DNA of 27,583 nucleotides from a virus: positions 1 through 27,583 of the IMG/VR virus record IMGVR_UViG_3300031841_000014, one strand, 5' to 3'. The notes under the pieces were generated by a model, which was not told the origin of the DNA, ran no database searches, and saw only the letters and a program-made list of their open reading frames with translations. A program made the position numbers and the translations under genes. Shown one piece after another: positions 20,995 to 27,583 of the stretch; the stretch's first letter is position 1; the number at the start of each line of letters is the position of its first letter.

Positions 20995-21885
20995 AAACTC
21001 TTCGGTTTCCTCCTTAGGATTTGTAACAGAAGTGTACCAAACCCATTTAGGATTTTTACCTTTCGATTGCTGTTGCGGTAACAACTGCAATTTATCGCTT
21101 CCCCAACAAGGAAGTTTGTATGGGCAATAAGAACACACAAAGCCCAAAACTCTATTACCAGTAGGTTTACTTCTAAATGTTTCTGCTATGTCATCAAAAC
21201 ATCTTTTAAAAGGTTTACCTTCTTTAATCGCTTTAACATTATCTTTAGCTGCATCCAATGCTTTCTTTTTATATTCACTGTGTTGTTGTGGAGTCTCACA
21301 AACAGTCCATTCACCTGTTGATTTATTGATAGCTATCCAGCCACCAAAGTTTTTTTTCTGACTCTCGCCATATAAAAATCCCTGTGACGCATAACCAAAG
21401 GAATCTTCCCTGATAACTTCAGTAAAACCTCCTGCTTCACCAAACTTTTTTTCAAAGGAATAAGGTGACGCACTCTTAATATCCCATATTTTCTCATCGA
21501 TCTCAACATCTTGTCTACCCTCAATTGAGTCTCCATTAAACTTGTATGTAACTTTTTTCTGCTCATTTTTAACATCTACTCCTGCTGATTTCATTACAAA
21601 TATAGCTAGTGCTTCAATCAAATCTCCAAAAGTATTTCTCATTTTATTATTGTAAGGTTGTCCTTCACCTTTAATACCTTTAGCTTCCATCTGTAATTGA
21701 CACAATGGTCTACCTACATTTGACATTCTTAATTCAAACTTAGAACTTCTCTCTTCTTGAAACTGTTTTAGTAAGGCGTTTTTACACGCCTCACCAAACT
21801 CCTCAACAAGTTTCTCATCTAACTTAGATGGTTTTTTAGATACTGAGTCTAAGTATTGCTGTACTTTTAAAAGTATAGTATTCAT
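20983..21885 (-). CDS. Cas4-like PD-(D/E)XK exonuclease with an Fe-S cluster signature
   Basis: A 300-residue nuclease of the RecB/Cas4 type. Motifs: G87-DLI-E91, GRQD with D126, D135-I-K137 in IWDIKSAS, and Q168-x3-Y172 in ASQGFLYG. One Cys near the N-terminus (C62, GRPLCQ) and three at the end (C251, C254, C260 in CSYCPYKLPC) match the four-Cys iron-sulphur pattern of Cas4 and AddB. It probably degrades or resects DNA from ends and could serve the role that gp6 exonuclease has in T7, in recombination or host-DNA breakdown. There is no helicase domain, so it works alone or with the phage helicase. It shares TAATG with the probable SSB gene, which implies that they work together. Confidence 0.82.
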   Translation of the reverse strand: MNTILLKVQQYLDSVSKKPSKLDEKLVEEFGEACKNALLKQFQEERSSKFELRMSNVGRPLCQLQMEAKGIKGEGQPYNNKMRNTFGDLIEALAIFVMKSAGVDVKNEQKKVTYKFNGDSIEGRQDVEIDEKIWDIKSASPYSFEKKFGEAGGFTEVIREDSFGYASQGFLYGESQKKNFGGWIAINKSTGEWTVCETPQQHSEYKKKALDAAKDNVKAIKEGKPFKRCFDDIAETFRSKPTGNRVLGFVCSYCPYKLPCWGSDKLQLLPQQQSKGKNPKWVWYTSVTNPKEETEEFSGG

Positions 21886-22742
21886 TACGAAGCTAATACT
21901 TTTTCTGGTGCATCCTCAATCTCTTCAACAATCTCTGCATCTATCTTATCTGACCCACTAGATTGTTTTGACTTAGCACTGTTGTACGCATCTATCACTT
22001 CAGCATTCTCAATGTCAATAGACTCTTGAAAGACTTTTAATGTTTCCATATCCATTTCTGATAACTGTAAATTAGCATCAGCATTTACATTTATCTCTGG
22101 TACATAGAATACATTACCACCTTTCTTTTGTCTTTTAGTATCAAGAGAAAAAGTACAATTAAACATTAGCTTCTTTCTTTTTTTCAATTGATCTAAGGCA
22201 GATGTTACAGGAGTAAAAGCTGTTCCAGTAACTCTATATAACACTGGTAGATTTTCTACGGCATGCGGCTCACCTTTTGCTGTCTTACCATCTTTAAAAG
22301 ACAATAAACCATACACTAACTTATAACATCTGATAGTTCTTTGATGTTCTAATTGTTCTGGAGTAAGACTTGATCTTTCTTTGAAAGGTATCTTACCACA
22401 TTTAGTTCCACCTAGTATATCTATAGCTTCTTCTTTCCAGCTTTTAAATATAATAGATCTGTTTATGTACTCACCTTTTTCTGCATCGTAGTGCATATAT
22501 TGCATTGCACTTACAAATGGTCTCAATGTTGCAGGCTTACCAAAAACATTTTGACCTACACTAGAATCATAGGTGTAGTAATGACCTACTGGCAATTGAT
22601 TGCCATCATCATCTTCTGGTGTACGATTGATTGCTAATCTAGGTATGTTGTTACCTGCATTAGATCCATCGTCTTGTCCTATGGCTTGCATTATCTGCTC
22701 ATCGGACATTGTATTTATGTTTGTTAATTTATTGTCAGACAT
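21885..22742 (-). CDS. Probable single-stranded DNA-binding protein (285 aa)
   Basis: A 285-residue protein with a beta-rich body and an acidic C-terminal tail (residues 266-280, DAEIVEEIEDAPEKV), the layout of phage SSBs such as T7 gp2.5, whose acidic tail recruits replication partners. The body has IPRLAINRTPEDDDGNQLP (33-51), GHYYTYDS, LPVLYRVTGTAFTP and MFNCTFSLDTKRQKKGG, with a basic patch. No OB-fold motif can be proved by eye. The strong promoter directly upstream (22,795-22,767), AAGGAGG ribosome site and coupling to a nuclease suggest abundant early expression, as expected of an SSB. It might instead be a recombination annealing protein. Confidence 0.5.
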   Translation of the reverse strand: MSDNKLTNINTMSDEQIMQAIGQDDGSNAGNNIPRLAINRTPEDDDGNQLPVGHYYTYDSSVGQNVFGKPATLRPFVSAMQYMHYDAEKGEYINRSIIFKSWKEEAIDILGGTKCGKIPFKERSSLTPEQLEHQRTIRCYKLVYGLLSFKDGKTAKGEPHAVENLPVLYRVTGTAFTPVTSALDQLKKRKKLMFNCTFSLDTKRQKKGGNVFYVPEINVNADANLQLSEMDMETLKVFQESIDIENAEVIDAYNSAKSKQSSGSDKIDAEIVEEIEDAPEKVLAS

Positions 22743-22766
22743 TTGTCCTCCTTAATTGTTGATTTG

Positions 22767-22795
22767 TTTATACCACATTTTTTGTAATTTGTCAA
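22767..22795 (-). promoter_or_regulatory. Strong extended -10 sigma70 promoter for the SSB-nuclease segment
   Basis: On the minus strand TTGACA (22,795-22,790), a 17-nt spacer, and TATAAA (22,772-22,767), preceded by TGG, so a TGn extended -10 is present. Transcription should begin near 22,760, leaving a short leader with AAGGAGG before the ATG at 22,742. It sits in a clear intergenic space of 56 nt. Confidence 0.85.
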
Positions 22796-22798
22796 GTG

Positions 22799-22873
22799 TT
22801 ATTTTACAAAAGGATCTATAAAAAAACCTATTAAAATATACACCATTATAACACCAAATATAGTTTCTAACAT
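22799..22873 (-). CDS. 24-residue single-pass membrane micropeptide
   Basis: A 24-codon frame from ATG 22,873 overlapping the stop of the previous gene by 7 nt. It reads MLETIFGVIMVYILIG and then FFIDPFVK, one membrane helix with a Glu near the start and Asp/Lys at the end. GGAG lies about 11 nt upstream, slightly far. The stop, at 22,801-22,799, is just before the -35 box of the next promoter, so the frame exactly fills the gap. Tiny single-pass peptides in early regions can modulate host membrane proteins; here that is speculation. Confidence 0.5.
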   Translation of the reverse strand: MLETIFGVIMVYILIGFFIDPFVK

Positions 22874-23085
22874 ATCGTAGTTTCTCCATCTATTATTTTT
22901 ACTTCTAATCCATCAGTATTTGCAAAGTAATCCCACTCTGATAAAAACTCATGGTCTTTGTTTATGTACAATGTAGTTGGTTCTATTACACACTGATCTT
23001 TTAATGCAGTGTATTCTAGATAAGCTGAGTACTCTTCATCAGAATATTCATCTAATGTCTCAAGTGCTTCTATTTCTTTGGTCAT
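22867..23085 (-). CDS. Small acidic protein of unknown function (72 aa)
   Basis: A 72-residue protein with start at ATG 23,085, selected because AAGGAGG precedes it closely (an in-frame TTG at 23,109 lies in the promoter). It begins MTKEIEALETLDEYSDEEYS and is dominated by Glu, Asp and Tyr, with later strands TTLYINKDHEF and LEVKIIDGETTI. Strong negative charge suggests a DNA-mimic or a protein inhibitor, an inference without direct support. It overlaps the polymerase stop by 4 nt (ATGA) and also has its own promoter, so it can be made without the polymerase. Confidence 0.6.
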   Translation of the reverse strand: MTKEIEALETLDEYSDEEYSAYLEYTALKDQCVIEPTTLYINKDHEFLSEWDYFANTDGLEVKIIDGETTIC

Positions 23086-25118
23086 GAAACCTCCTTCATA
23101 TTTAACCAATCATATCCTATTTTAAGTTCTGTGTCAAGTGGAACATTAAAATCAATATTGTAATACTGTTTAAGTGCAGGTATTACATCTGCTGTGCCCT
23201 GTTTAAATATTTTACTCATCACATCTTCTTCACCAGGATAAACATCAGCCACTATAGAATCATGAACTGTATTTACAAGTAAACTTTTTACCTTTTGTTC
23301 TTGCATAAGTTTGTATATATTTATACATGCAAGTGGTACAATATCTGCTGTTGCAAAACCTTGTACAGGATAATTTTTTATTTGTGTTCCATATGTAGAT
23401 CCACCCCAAGGTGTTCTCTCTGCATATGGAAAAGCATACTCTCTACCAGTTGGTAATTTAATTTGTTTAAATCTTATTGCCTCACTCTGTAGTTTCTCAT
23501 GCCAAGTTTTTATATCTTTATACTTTTCTAAAAATTTAGTGTAGTATCTTTTCTCATCTTCTGTACCAGTTACACCACCATACAAAGGTTTAAATGTATG
23601 TGCCTTTGCATCTTGTCTTGATACACCTATGATGTCAGCAGTATACTGGTGTACATCTATTTTATTTTTTATATCTTCCATACCTTGTGAATCTTGTGCA
23701 AGATAAACTGCAGTTCTAAATTCTAATTGTGCAAAGTCTATCTCAAGTATACTACCTTTGTCAAATCTAGATGTTACAACTTTTCTAATAGGAAATGTTT
23801 TACCTCTAGGTTGGTTTTGAAAGTTAGGATCACGACTAGATAATCTACCTGTAGCTGTAACTGCCTGCATAAATTTAGGATGTAGAAAACCTTTTTCATT
23901 TGTAAAACTTTTTAATCCTTCTACAAATGTATTTAGATATGTATCAACTGCATTGTGTCTTACAACTGCATCAATAAATTCTTTGAACTCACCCTCTGCT
24001 TCAGCTGCAATTTTATTTAATGTAATCTTATCTGTTCTAAAACCAGACTCTGCAATATCATATACACTTCTAGGTCTTTGTCTAAATCCTGCAACCTTTG
24101 CCATTGGTGTATAGATATATCCTTCACCATCACAGTCAGCACACTTACTATAATTTTTAAATGGACTACCATCTTTTTTTATTCTTTTGATTACACCTTT
24201 ACCATGACAACCTATACATTGTTCAGCTACAGTTCTATGTATTACTTCTGTATTATCTGCAACTAAATTTTTAAACTGTTGTCTAGAATAGTTTGGTCTT
24301 CTTTTATTTTTACCTGTATTTTTATCAATACCAACATTAAATATCTTAGCCCAATTTTTTTTATCTTTTGGTCTCATAGAATATATTAACCAAGATAATT
24401 GTTCTGGACTAGATAAATTAATTTTAGTATCACCCATTTGTTTATATACAATCTTATCTATCTTTTGTTTTAGATATGCAAACTCTGCTCTAAATTCTTT
24501 TTCAACATTATTTAAATCTTCTAAATTAATATTGATACCATTTCTTTCCATATCAGATAGCACAACTAAAAACTCATTCATCATTTTAATTGTCATTAAT
24601 AAACCTTTGTTCTTTGGCAATCTAAAATCTGCCATTTGAGAATCAAATAGTCTTCTAGTTATTTGTACATCAATCTTACCATACTCTTCTACAACTTCTG
24701 CAGGTATGTTTTCAAACGATACACCTCTATCCATATATTCTTTTATACTACTATCTTTAGATCCTATCTTTCTTCTACGACAAGACATCTCTAATGTTAA
24801 ACTTTTTCTAATACCTCTATTAAGTATATACTCCCCCAGCATAGTATCATATACTCTGCCACTATATTTAAATCCAGATTCTAATAACCACATCAGATCA
24901 AATTTAATATTATGACCTATTAACAAAGTTGTTTTATCTAGTATAGATTGTATGTTGTGATAACAACCTTTATCTATTCTCTCACTATGATTAGTAAAAT
25001 AATACTCATCGTTAATACCCACACTAACCAATATATTATCTGGGTGAAATGGTGATGGATCATACCCACCATTCTCTGTTTTTTGATATGATGTTTCTAC
25101 GTCTACTGTTGTTATCAT
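23082..25118 (-). CDS. Family A DNA polymerase with 3'-5' exonuclease and a DnaJ-like zinc insertion
   Basis: A 678-residue replicative polymerase. The exonuclease domain (about 1-165) has D6-x-E8 (VDVETS), NIKFD74 and Y146-GKI-D150, so proofreading should be active. The polymerase core has TATGRLSSRDPNFQNQP (421-437), motif A with D461 (EIDFAQLEFR), motif B R501-x3-K505-x3-F509-x3-Y513-G and motif C VHDS with D620. Motif C is normally HDE; the Glu is Ser here. Between the domains, CIGCHGKG (301-308) and CADCDGEG (326-333) form two CxxCxGxG knuckles like the DnaJ central domain. I recall this insertion as a signature of HMO-2011-type marine phages. It overlaps the helicase gene by 4 nt and the following gene by ATGA. 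Confidence 0.95.
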   Translation of the reverse strand: MITTVDVETSYQKTENGGYDPSPFHPDNILVSVGINDEYYFTNHSERIDKGCYHNIQSILDKTTLLIGHNIKFDLMWLLESGFKYSGRVYDTMLGEYILNRGIRKSLTLEMSCRRRKIGSKDSSIKEYMDRGVSFENIPAEVVEEYGKIDVQITRRLFDSQMADFRLPKNKGLLMTIKMMNEFLVVLSDMERNGININLEDLNNVEKEFRAEFAYLKQKIDKIVYKQMGDTKINLSSPEQLSWLIYSMRPKDKKNWAKIFNVGIDKNTGKNKRRPNYSRQQFKNLVADNTEVIHRTVAEQCIGCHGKGVIKRIKKDGSPFKNYSKCADCDGEGYIYTPMAKVAGFRQRPRSVYDIAESGFRTDKITLNKIAAEAEGEFKEFIDAVVRHNAVDTYLNTFVEGLKSFTNEKGFLHPKFMQAVTATGRLSSRDPNFQNQPRGKTFPIRKVVTSRFDKGSILEIDFAQLEFRTAVYLAQDSQGMEDIKNKIDVHQYTADIIGVSRQDAKAHTFKPLYGGVTGTEDEKRYYTKFLEKYKDIKTWHEKLQSEAIRFKQIKLPTGREYAFPYAERTPWGGSTYGTQIKNYPVQGFATADIVPLACINIYKLMQEQKVKSLLVNTVHDSIVADVYPGEEDVMSKIFKQGTADVIPALKQYYNIDFNVPLDTELKIGYDWLNMKEVS
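23109..23137 (-). promoter_or_regulatory. Consensus sigma70 promoter within the end of the polymerase gene
   Basis: On the minus strand TTGACA (23,137-23,132), a 17-nt spacer, then TATGAT (23,114-23,109), one mismatch to consensus. Predicted start near 23,102, giving a 17-nt leader that holds AAGGAGG before ATG 23,085. The boxes lie in the last codons of the polymerase gene. Confidence 0.75.
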
Positions 25119-26329
25119 ACTCCGTACCTACTTATTTCCTTTCTTATCATGCAGTGTGGTTCTCCATGATATCCGTTTATTTTATTTTTACTTACACACA
25201 AAGTTCTAGTTCTATCTGATGGATCTGAAGTAATGTTCTTACCTATACCAATAATTAAATCAGCTTCAGCTGCCTTACCAGTTTTAGAATTTTCCATTTG
25301 ACTAAATGATATACTATTTCTGTTATCTGCATCAGCAGATGCTTGAGATATTGCAATAACTGCACACTCTCTACGCTTTGCTATCTCTCTTATATTTGTA
25401 TATATTTTTCTTAATTTTTCATCTGTTCTAGCAAACGTACCTGTAACATTTATTTTATCTAGCTGATCTATTACAATGATATCTGGTTTATGTTTTTCAC
25501 AGTGTGCATCTATATCTTCTATTGACCAATCAACTGTATCAAACATACTTATATTATCTTTTATTTCAGCCCAAATTCTTTTTGCTATATCTTTTTCTTT
25601 TATTATTTCTTCTCTAGTCATACCAGTGTAGCAAGATATTGCTCTCATCTGTGTACGAATAGCAGGTTCTTCATTTATAAATGCATGAACCTTTGCACCT
25701 TGTTCTGCAAAACCATTTGGTCCTGCACACAGACTAACCCAGAATGCAGTCTTACCTGTCTCTGGTCTAGCAAATGCAATCATAAGATTACCACCACCTA
25801 TACCACCTACACATTCTCGTAATTTAGGTATATTAAATTTCCATTTAGTTGTTACATTTAGTAAATCTAATACCTCATCAACATTAGTAGTAACTGCAGG
25901 AACTTTATCTTCATCGATACCATTCTTGTGTTTTTCTATCATGGTTACTATCTCGTTAAAGTTTGCTTCCTTACCATTAAATATTTCTGTAGACTCTACT
26001 GCTATTCTCTGTGCGAGATCTCTATCAGATAAGATACGCATAATATCTTTTGCTATCTCTTGATTAGGCTCTTGTACTTCTCTAATATCCTCTACTAATT
26101 CACTAAACTTTTCTTTTGCAGCACGAGTTAATGCAGGATTAAATATGGCAGTATGCAAAGAGTATAACTCATCAACTTTTATATCTTCCTCATACTTTTC
26201 ATGTGCCTTTTGTATTGTATCATACAGAGAACTTATATCTCCTACAAATACTGTTGGAGATAATGTGCCTTTGTATTGTGTATAAAATTTTTTATTAAGC
26301 ATAAGCCTAATCATTTGTTTTTCTATCAT
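25115..26329 (-). CDS. DnaB-type replicative helicase
   Basis: A 404-residue RecA-fold hexameric helicase that unwinds the fork. After a helical N-terminal domain (1-150), the ATPase holds the P-loop ARPETGKT (187-194), FINEE with the likely catalytic Glu near 220-221, Walker B IIVIDQL (284-290), and AISQ with sensor Gln 329. The P-loop starts with Ala in place of the usual first Gly, which is unusual but should leave GKT function intact. It lacks the primase part that T7 gp4 fuses to it; primase is the next gene upstream, with a 23-nt overlap. The short N-terminus could be the site of contact with that primase. Confidence 0.9.
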   Translation of the reverse strand: MIEKQMIRLMLNKKFYTQYKGTLSPTVFVGDISSLYDTIQKAHEKYEEDIKVDELYSLHTAIFNPALTRAAKEKFSELVEDIREVQEPNQEIAKDIMRILSDRDLAQRIAVESTEIFNGKEANFNEIVTMIEKHKNGIDEDKVPAVTTNVDEVLDLLNVTTKWKFNIPKLRECVGGIGGGNLMIAFARPETGKTAFWVSLCAGPNGFAEQGAKVHAFINEEPAIRTQMRAISCYTGMTREEIIKEKDIAKRIWAEIKDNISMFDTVDWSIEDIDAHCEKHKPDIIVIDQLDKINVTGTFARTDEKLRKIYTNIREIAKRRECAVIAISQASADADNRNSISFSQMENSKTGKAAEADLIIGIGKNITSDPSDRTRTLCVSKNKINGYHGEPHCMIRKEISRYGV

Positions 26330-27116
26330 AAAATATCTCCCTTATTTGTTCTGTGTTGTAATATTTTAAGTCATCTTCTAATGGTTTTACTATTACATTA
26401 TCAAATCCAGATGATCTTAAATCTTTTGCCATGTCATATGCTTTTGTTGTAGCATCTCTATCTAAACATATATATAAATTTTTATATGGTTTTAAATGTG
26501 ACTTTTGTATTTCTTTTAATTTTGTACCCATGATTGCTATACCAGTTAATATATTTGATACTGCACACGCAGACGGACAATCCTCTACAATTACTGCATC
26601 ACTACACTCACCACATTTAAATGGTACATCTTTATTACCATACATAAACCATTTAGGAAAATCATTTTTATTTAATGCTCTACCCACTGCACCTACTATC
26701 TTATGTGATATTCTATTCTTAACTAGGAACACAACTCTATCTTGTTTTACATCATATTTAAAATCTGCTCTACCCCATGACCAAGACTCCCAACAGTTAT
26801 TGTTGGATAGCCAACGCATAGCTTTTTCATTTGAGTATATTGATTGAAAGCTATCTGGTATTTTAAAATTACCATCTTCTATATGTAATTCTTGATTACC
26901 ATGAAATACTCTCTCTACATATTGCATATTTTTTTCTCCTTGTTTTTTACCTTTAGCACTACAAGAAGCATGAAAGCAATACCAATTTAAATTACCCTCT
27001 GTTGTATCTACAGAGAAAGTATTTCGCCCACTACAGAATGGACAATCTAATCTTATCTGTGTATCTGATGGAATAAACAATCCCTCCACCACTGCTAGCT
27101 GTTGTTTATAATTCAA
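26307..27116 (-). CDS. DNA primase with zinc-binding domain and TOPRIM fold
   Basis: A 269-residue primase. A zinc-binding module at the N-terminus has C25-x2-C28 (LDCPFCSG) and C47-x4-C52 (WYCFHASC), as in the CHC2/T7 gp4 type for recognition of priming sites. A TOPRIM catalytic domain follows, with E178 (AVIVEDCPSA) and D219-x-D221 (ICLDRDATT) for metal binding, and EDD at 247-249. A second Cys pair (C168, C171 in FKCGECSD) lies just ahead of the TOPRIM Glu and may bind metal. It is shorter than bacterial DnaG and has no helicase-binding extension. It overlaps the helicase gene by 23 nt, so the two are probably made in fixed ratio. Confidence 0.9.
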   Translation of the reverse strand: MNYKQQLAVVEGLFIPSDTQIRLDCPFCSGRNTFSVDTTEGNLNWYCFHASCSAKGKKQGEKNMQYVERVFHGNQELHIEDGNFKIPDSFQSIYSNEKAMRWLSNNNCWESWSWGRADFKYDVKQDRVVFLVKNRISHKIVGAVGRALNKNDFPKWFMYGNKDVPFKCGECSDAVIVEDCPSACAVSNILTGIAIMGTKLKEIQKSHLKPYKNLYICLDRDATTKAYDMAKDLRSSGFDNVIVKPLEDDLKYYNTEQIREIFYDRKTND

Positions 27117-27309
27117 CTGGTATTTCCTCGTATGTTATTGAGTATCTATTAGTAGCATAGAAAGAATCTTTTTCTATCTTCATTAGATTATGATTTAAAT
27201 ATTCAGCTAATTTATTTTCTATCTGTTCGTAAGTTGGTTCTACCTCGAATGGTACTATTGCTGTTGCTTCTATTCCTAATCCTGTTAGTCTTATTTTGTA
27301 TTTTTTCAT
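27106..27309 (-). CDS. Small protein upstream of primase (67 aa)
   Basis: A 67-residue protein with ATG at 27,309 and AAGGG about 9 nt before it. It has an alternating beta-like beginning KKYKIRLTGLGIEATAIVPF followed by EVEPTYEQIENKLAEYLNHN and an ending NRYSITYEEIPVEL. It looks like a small alpha/beta fold with no known motif. It overlaps the primase by 11 nt. A TTGACA (27,346-27,341) lies upstream but has no matching -10 at the right distance, so I do not call a promoter there. Confidence 0.6.
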   Translation of the reverse strand: MKKYKIRLTGLGIEATAIVPFEVEPTYEQIENKLAEYLNHNLMKIEKDSFYATNRYSITYEEIPVEL

Positions 27310-27403
27310 TATCTAATCCCTTATCATAGTTTGTTTTATTTGTCAAGCTGTTTTCTTTTTTTATTTTTTTATAATAGTTTGGGTGTTTAAATTCAAATGT
27401 CAT
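27212..27403 (-). CDS. Possible small basic protein overlapping the next gene (63 aa)
   Basis: A 63-codon frame starts at ATG 27,403 inside the stop of the previous gene (ATGA overlap) and begins TFEFKHPNYYKKIKKENS, a plausible protein start in the only space between two genes. Its last third, however, lies over 27,106-27,309 in another frame and turns into Arg/Asn/Ser-rich low complexity (NRIRNRSNSNST). Either a short real gene has been extended by loss of a stop codon, or the whole is chance. The overlap at the start is the main support. Confidence 0.35.
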   Translation of the reverse strand: MTFEFKHPNYYKKIKKENSLTNKTNYDKGLDNEKIQNKTNRIRNRSNSNSTIRGRTNLRTDRK

Positions 27404-27582
27404 TGATTATTCACATTTAATATATCTTCATCCCACAAATCAGCAGTATATAACTTGCCATTTAATTGAAAAGAAAACTGCGTACCCATTCCTTCAAAAT
27501 ATTCTTCGTGAAAATATGCTTTACCACCTAATTCTTTTTCTATTTTATCTATCAATTGTTTTCCTATTTCATATGGTATCAT
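27400..27582 (-). CDS. Small protein at the right edge (60 aa, start uncertain)
   Basis: A 60-codon frame from ATG 27,582, one base inside the window edge, so the true start may be further upstream. It reads MIPYEIGKQLIDKIEKELGG, then AYFHEEYFEGMGTQFSFQLN and YTADLWDEDILNVNNQ, alpha followed by beta strands, aromatic and acidic. I do not recognise a family. It is the first gene of the leftward arm seen here and is coupled by ATGA to the next frame. Confidence 0.5.
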   Translation of the reverse strand: MIPYEIGKQLIDKIEKELGGKAYFHEEYFEGMGTQFSFQLNGKLYTADLWDEDILNVNNQ

Positions 27583-27583
27583 T

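Noticed and set aside
20940-21140. Extension of the 65-residue gene upstream to 21,140
   Set aside because: The added part overlaps the nuclease gene's Cys-rich end in another frame and reads like random sequence; ATG 20,939 is a sufficient start.
27318-27346. TTGACA upstream of the 67-residue gene
   Set aside because: At 17 nt the -10 would be TAAGGG; TATGAT is present only at a 12-nt spacer, too short for sigma70.
1-27583. Search for tRNAs, CRISPR arrays, integrase, insertion sequences and attachment sites
   Set aside because: No cloverleaf, no regularly spaced repeats, and no transposase or recombinase motif was recognised by eye in the reading frames.

Overview
This window looks like about half of the genome of a lytic, tailed marine phage, most likely a podovirus of the HMO-2011 type. 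The main reasons are the gene content and the replication module. That module has a family A DNA polymerase carrying a DnaJ-like CxxCxGxG zinc insertion, which I recall as a hallmark of HMO-2011 and related pelagiphages. It also has a separate TOPRIM primase and DnaB-type helicase, a Cas4-like Fe-S nuclease, and the small marine-phage protein families that travel with them. The DNA is strongly AT-rich, with A/T-ending codons almost everywhere, which would fit a SAR11 (Pelagibacter) or other streamlined alphaproteobacterial host. The host is an inference from composition and gene content only. No integrase, tRNA, CRISPR array or insertion sequence was seen. Terminase, portal and capsid genes are not in this window.

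Layout. Positions 1-18,510 are transcribed rightward. They begin with the last codons of a probable tail or fibre gene and a large glycine-rich fibre protein (75-1982). A consensus sigma70 promoter (1995-2023) then opens onto three consecutive 2-oxoglutarate/Fe(II) oxygenase genes (2032-4173). Next comes a virion block (4166-11,777): a tiny basic protein, an Ala/Thr/Gln-rich helical protein, three medium structural candidates and a 1379-residue protein of the size of T7 gp16. The lysis block (11,777-12,793) has a small XhlA-like membrane protein, a T7-lysozyme-type amidase and a second membrane protein. A run of small and exported proteins follows (12,794-16,554). Eight very small, very basic proteins come next (16,526-17,966), and the arm ends with a second peptidoglycan hydrolase, a glucosaminidase (17,917-18,510).

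Two terminators sit back to back at 18,509-18,590, one for each strand. Everything from 18,605 to the right edge is transcribed leftward. Reading in the direction of transcription, there are three small unknown genes (one weak and overlapping), primase, helicase, DNA polymerase and two small genes. A promoter-headed segment follows, with a probable ssDNA-binding protein, a Cas4-like nuclease, small unknowns, a calcineurin-like phosphoesterase, a DUF3310 protein and four small proteins.

How it works together. The leftward arm is the early/replication programme: primase makes primers, the helicase unwinds, the polymerase copies, the putative SSB coats single strands, and the PD-(D/E)XK nuclease processes DNA or degrades host DNA. 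The rightward arm is the late programme: fibre, ejection proteins, then lysis. Genes are packed with 1-50 nt overlaps, often TAATG or ATGA, so translation is probably coupled. Four places carry TTGACA boxes at the correct distance from TATAAT-like boxes (1995, 15,038, 22,795 and 23,137). This suggests use of the host sigma70 RNA polymerase to break the two arms into separately controlled segments. The most unusual parts are the promoter-driven trio of oxygenases, the basic-microprotein cluster (one member has a textbook EF-hand loop), a patch of much higher GC at 12,511-12,660, and a strand-specific RNA hairpin in the one real gap of the leftward operon.
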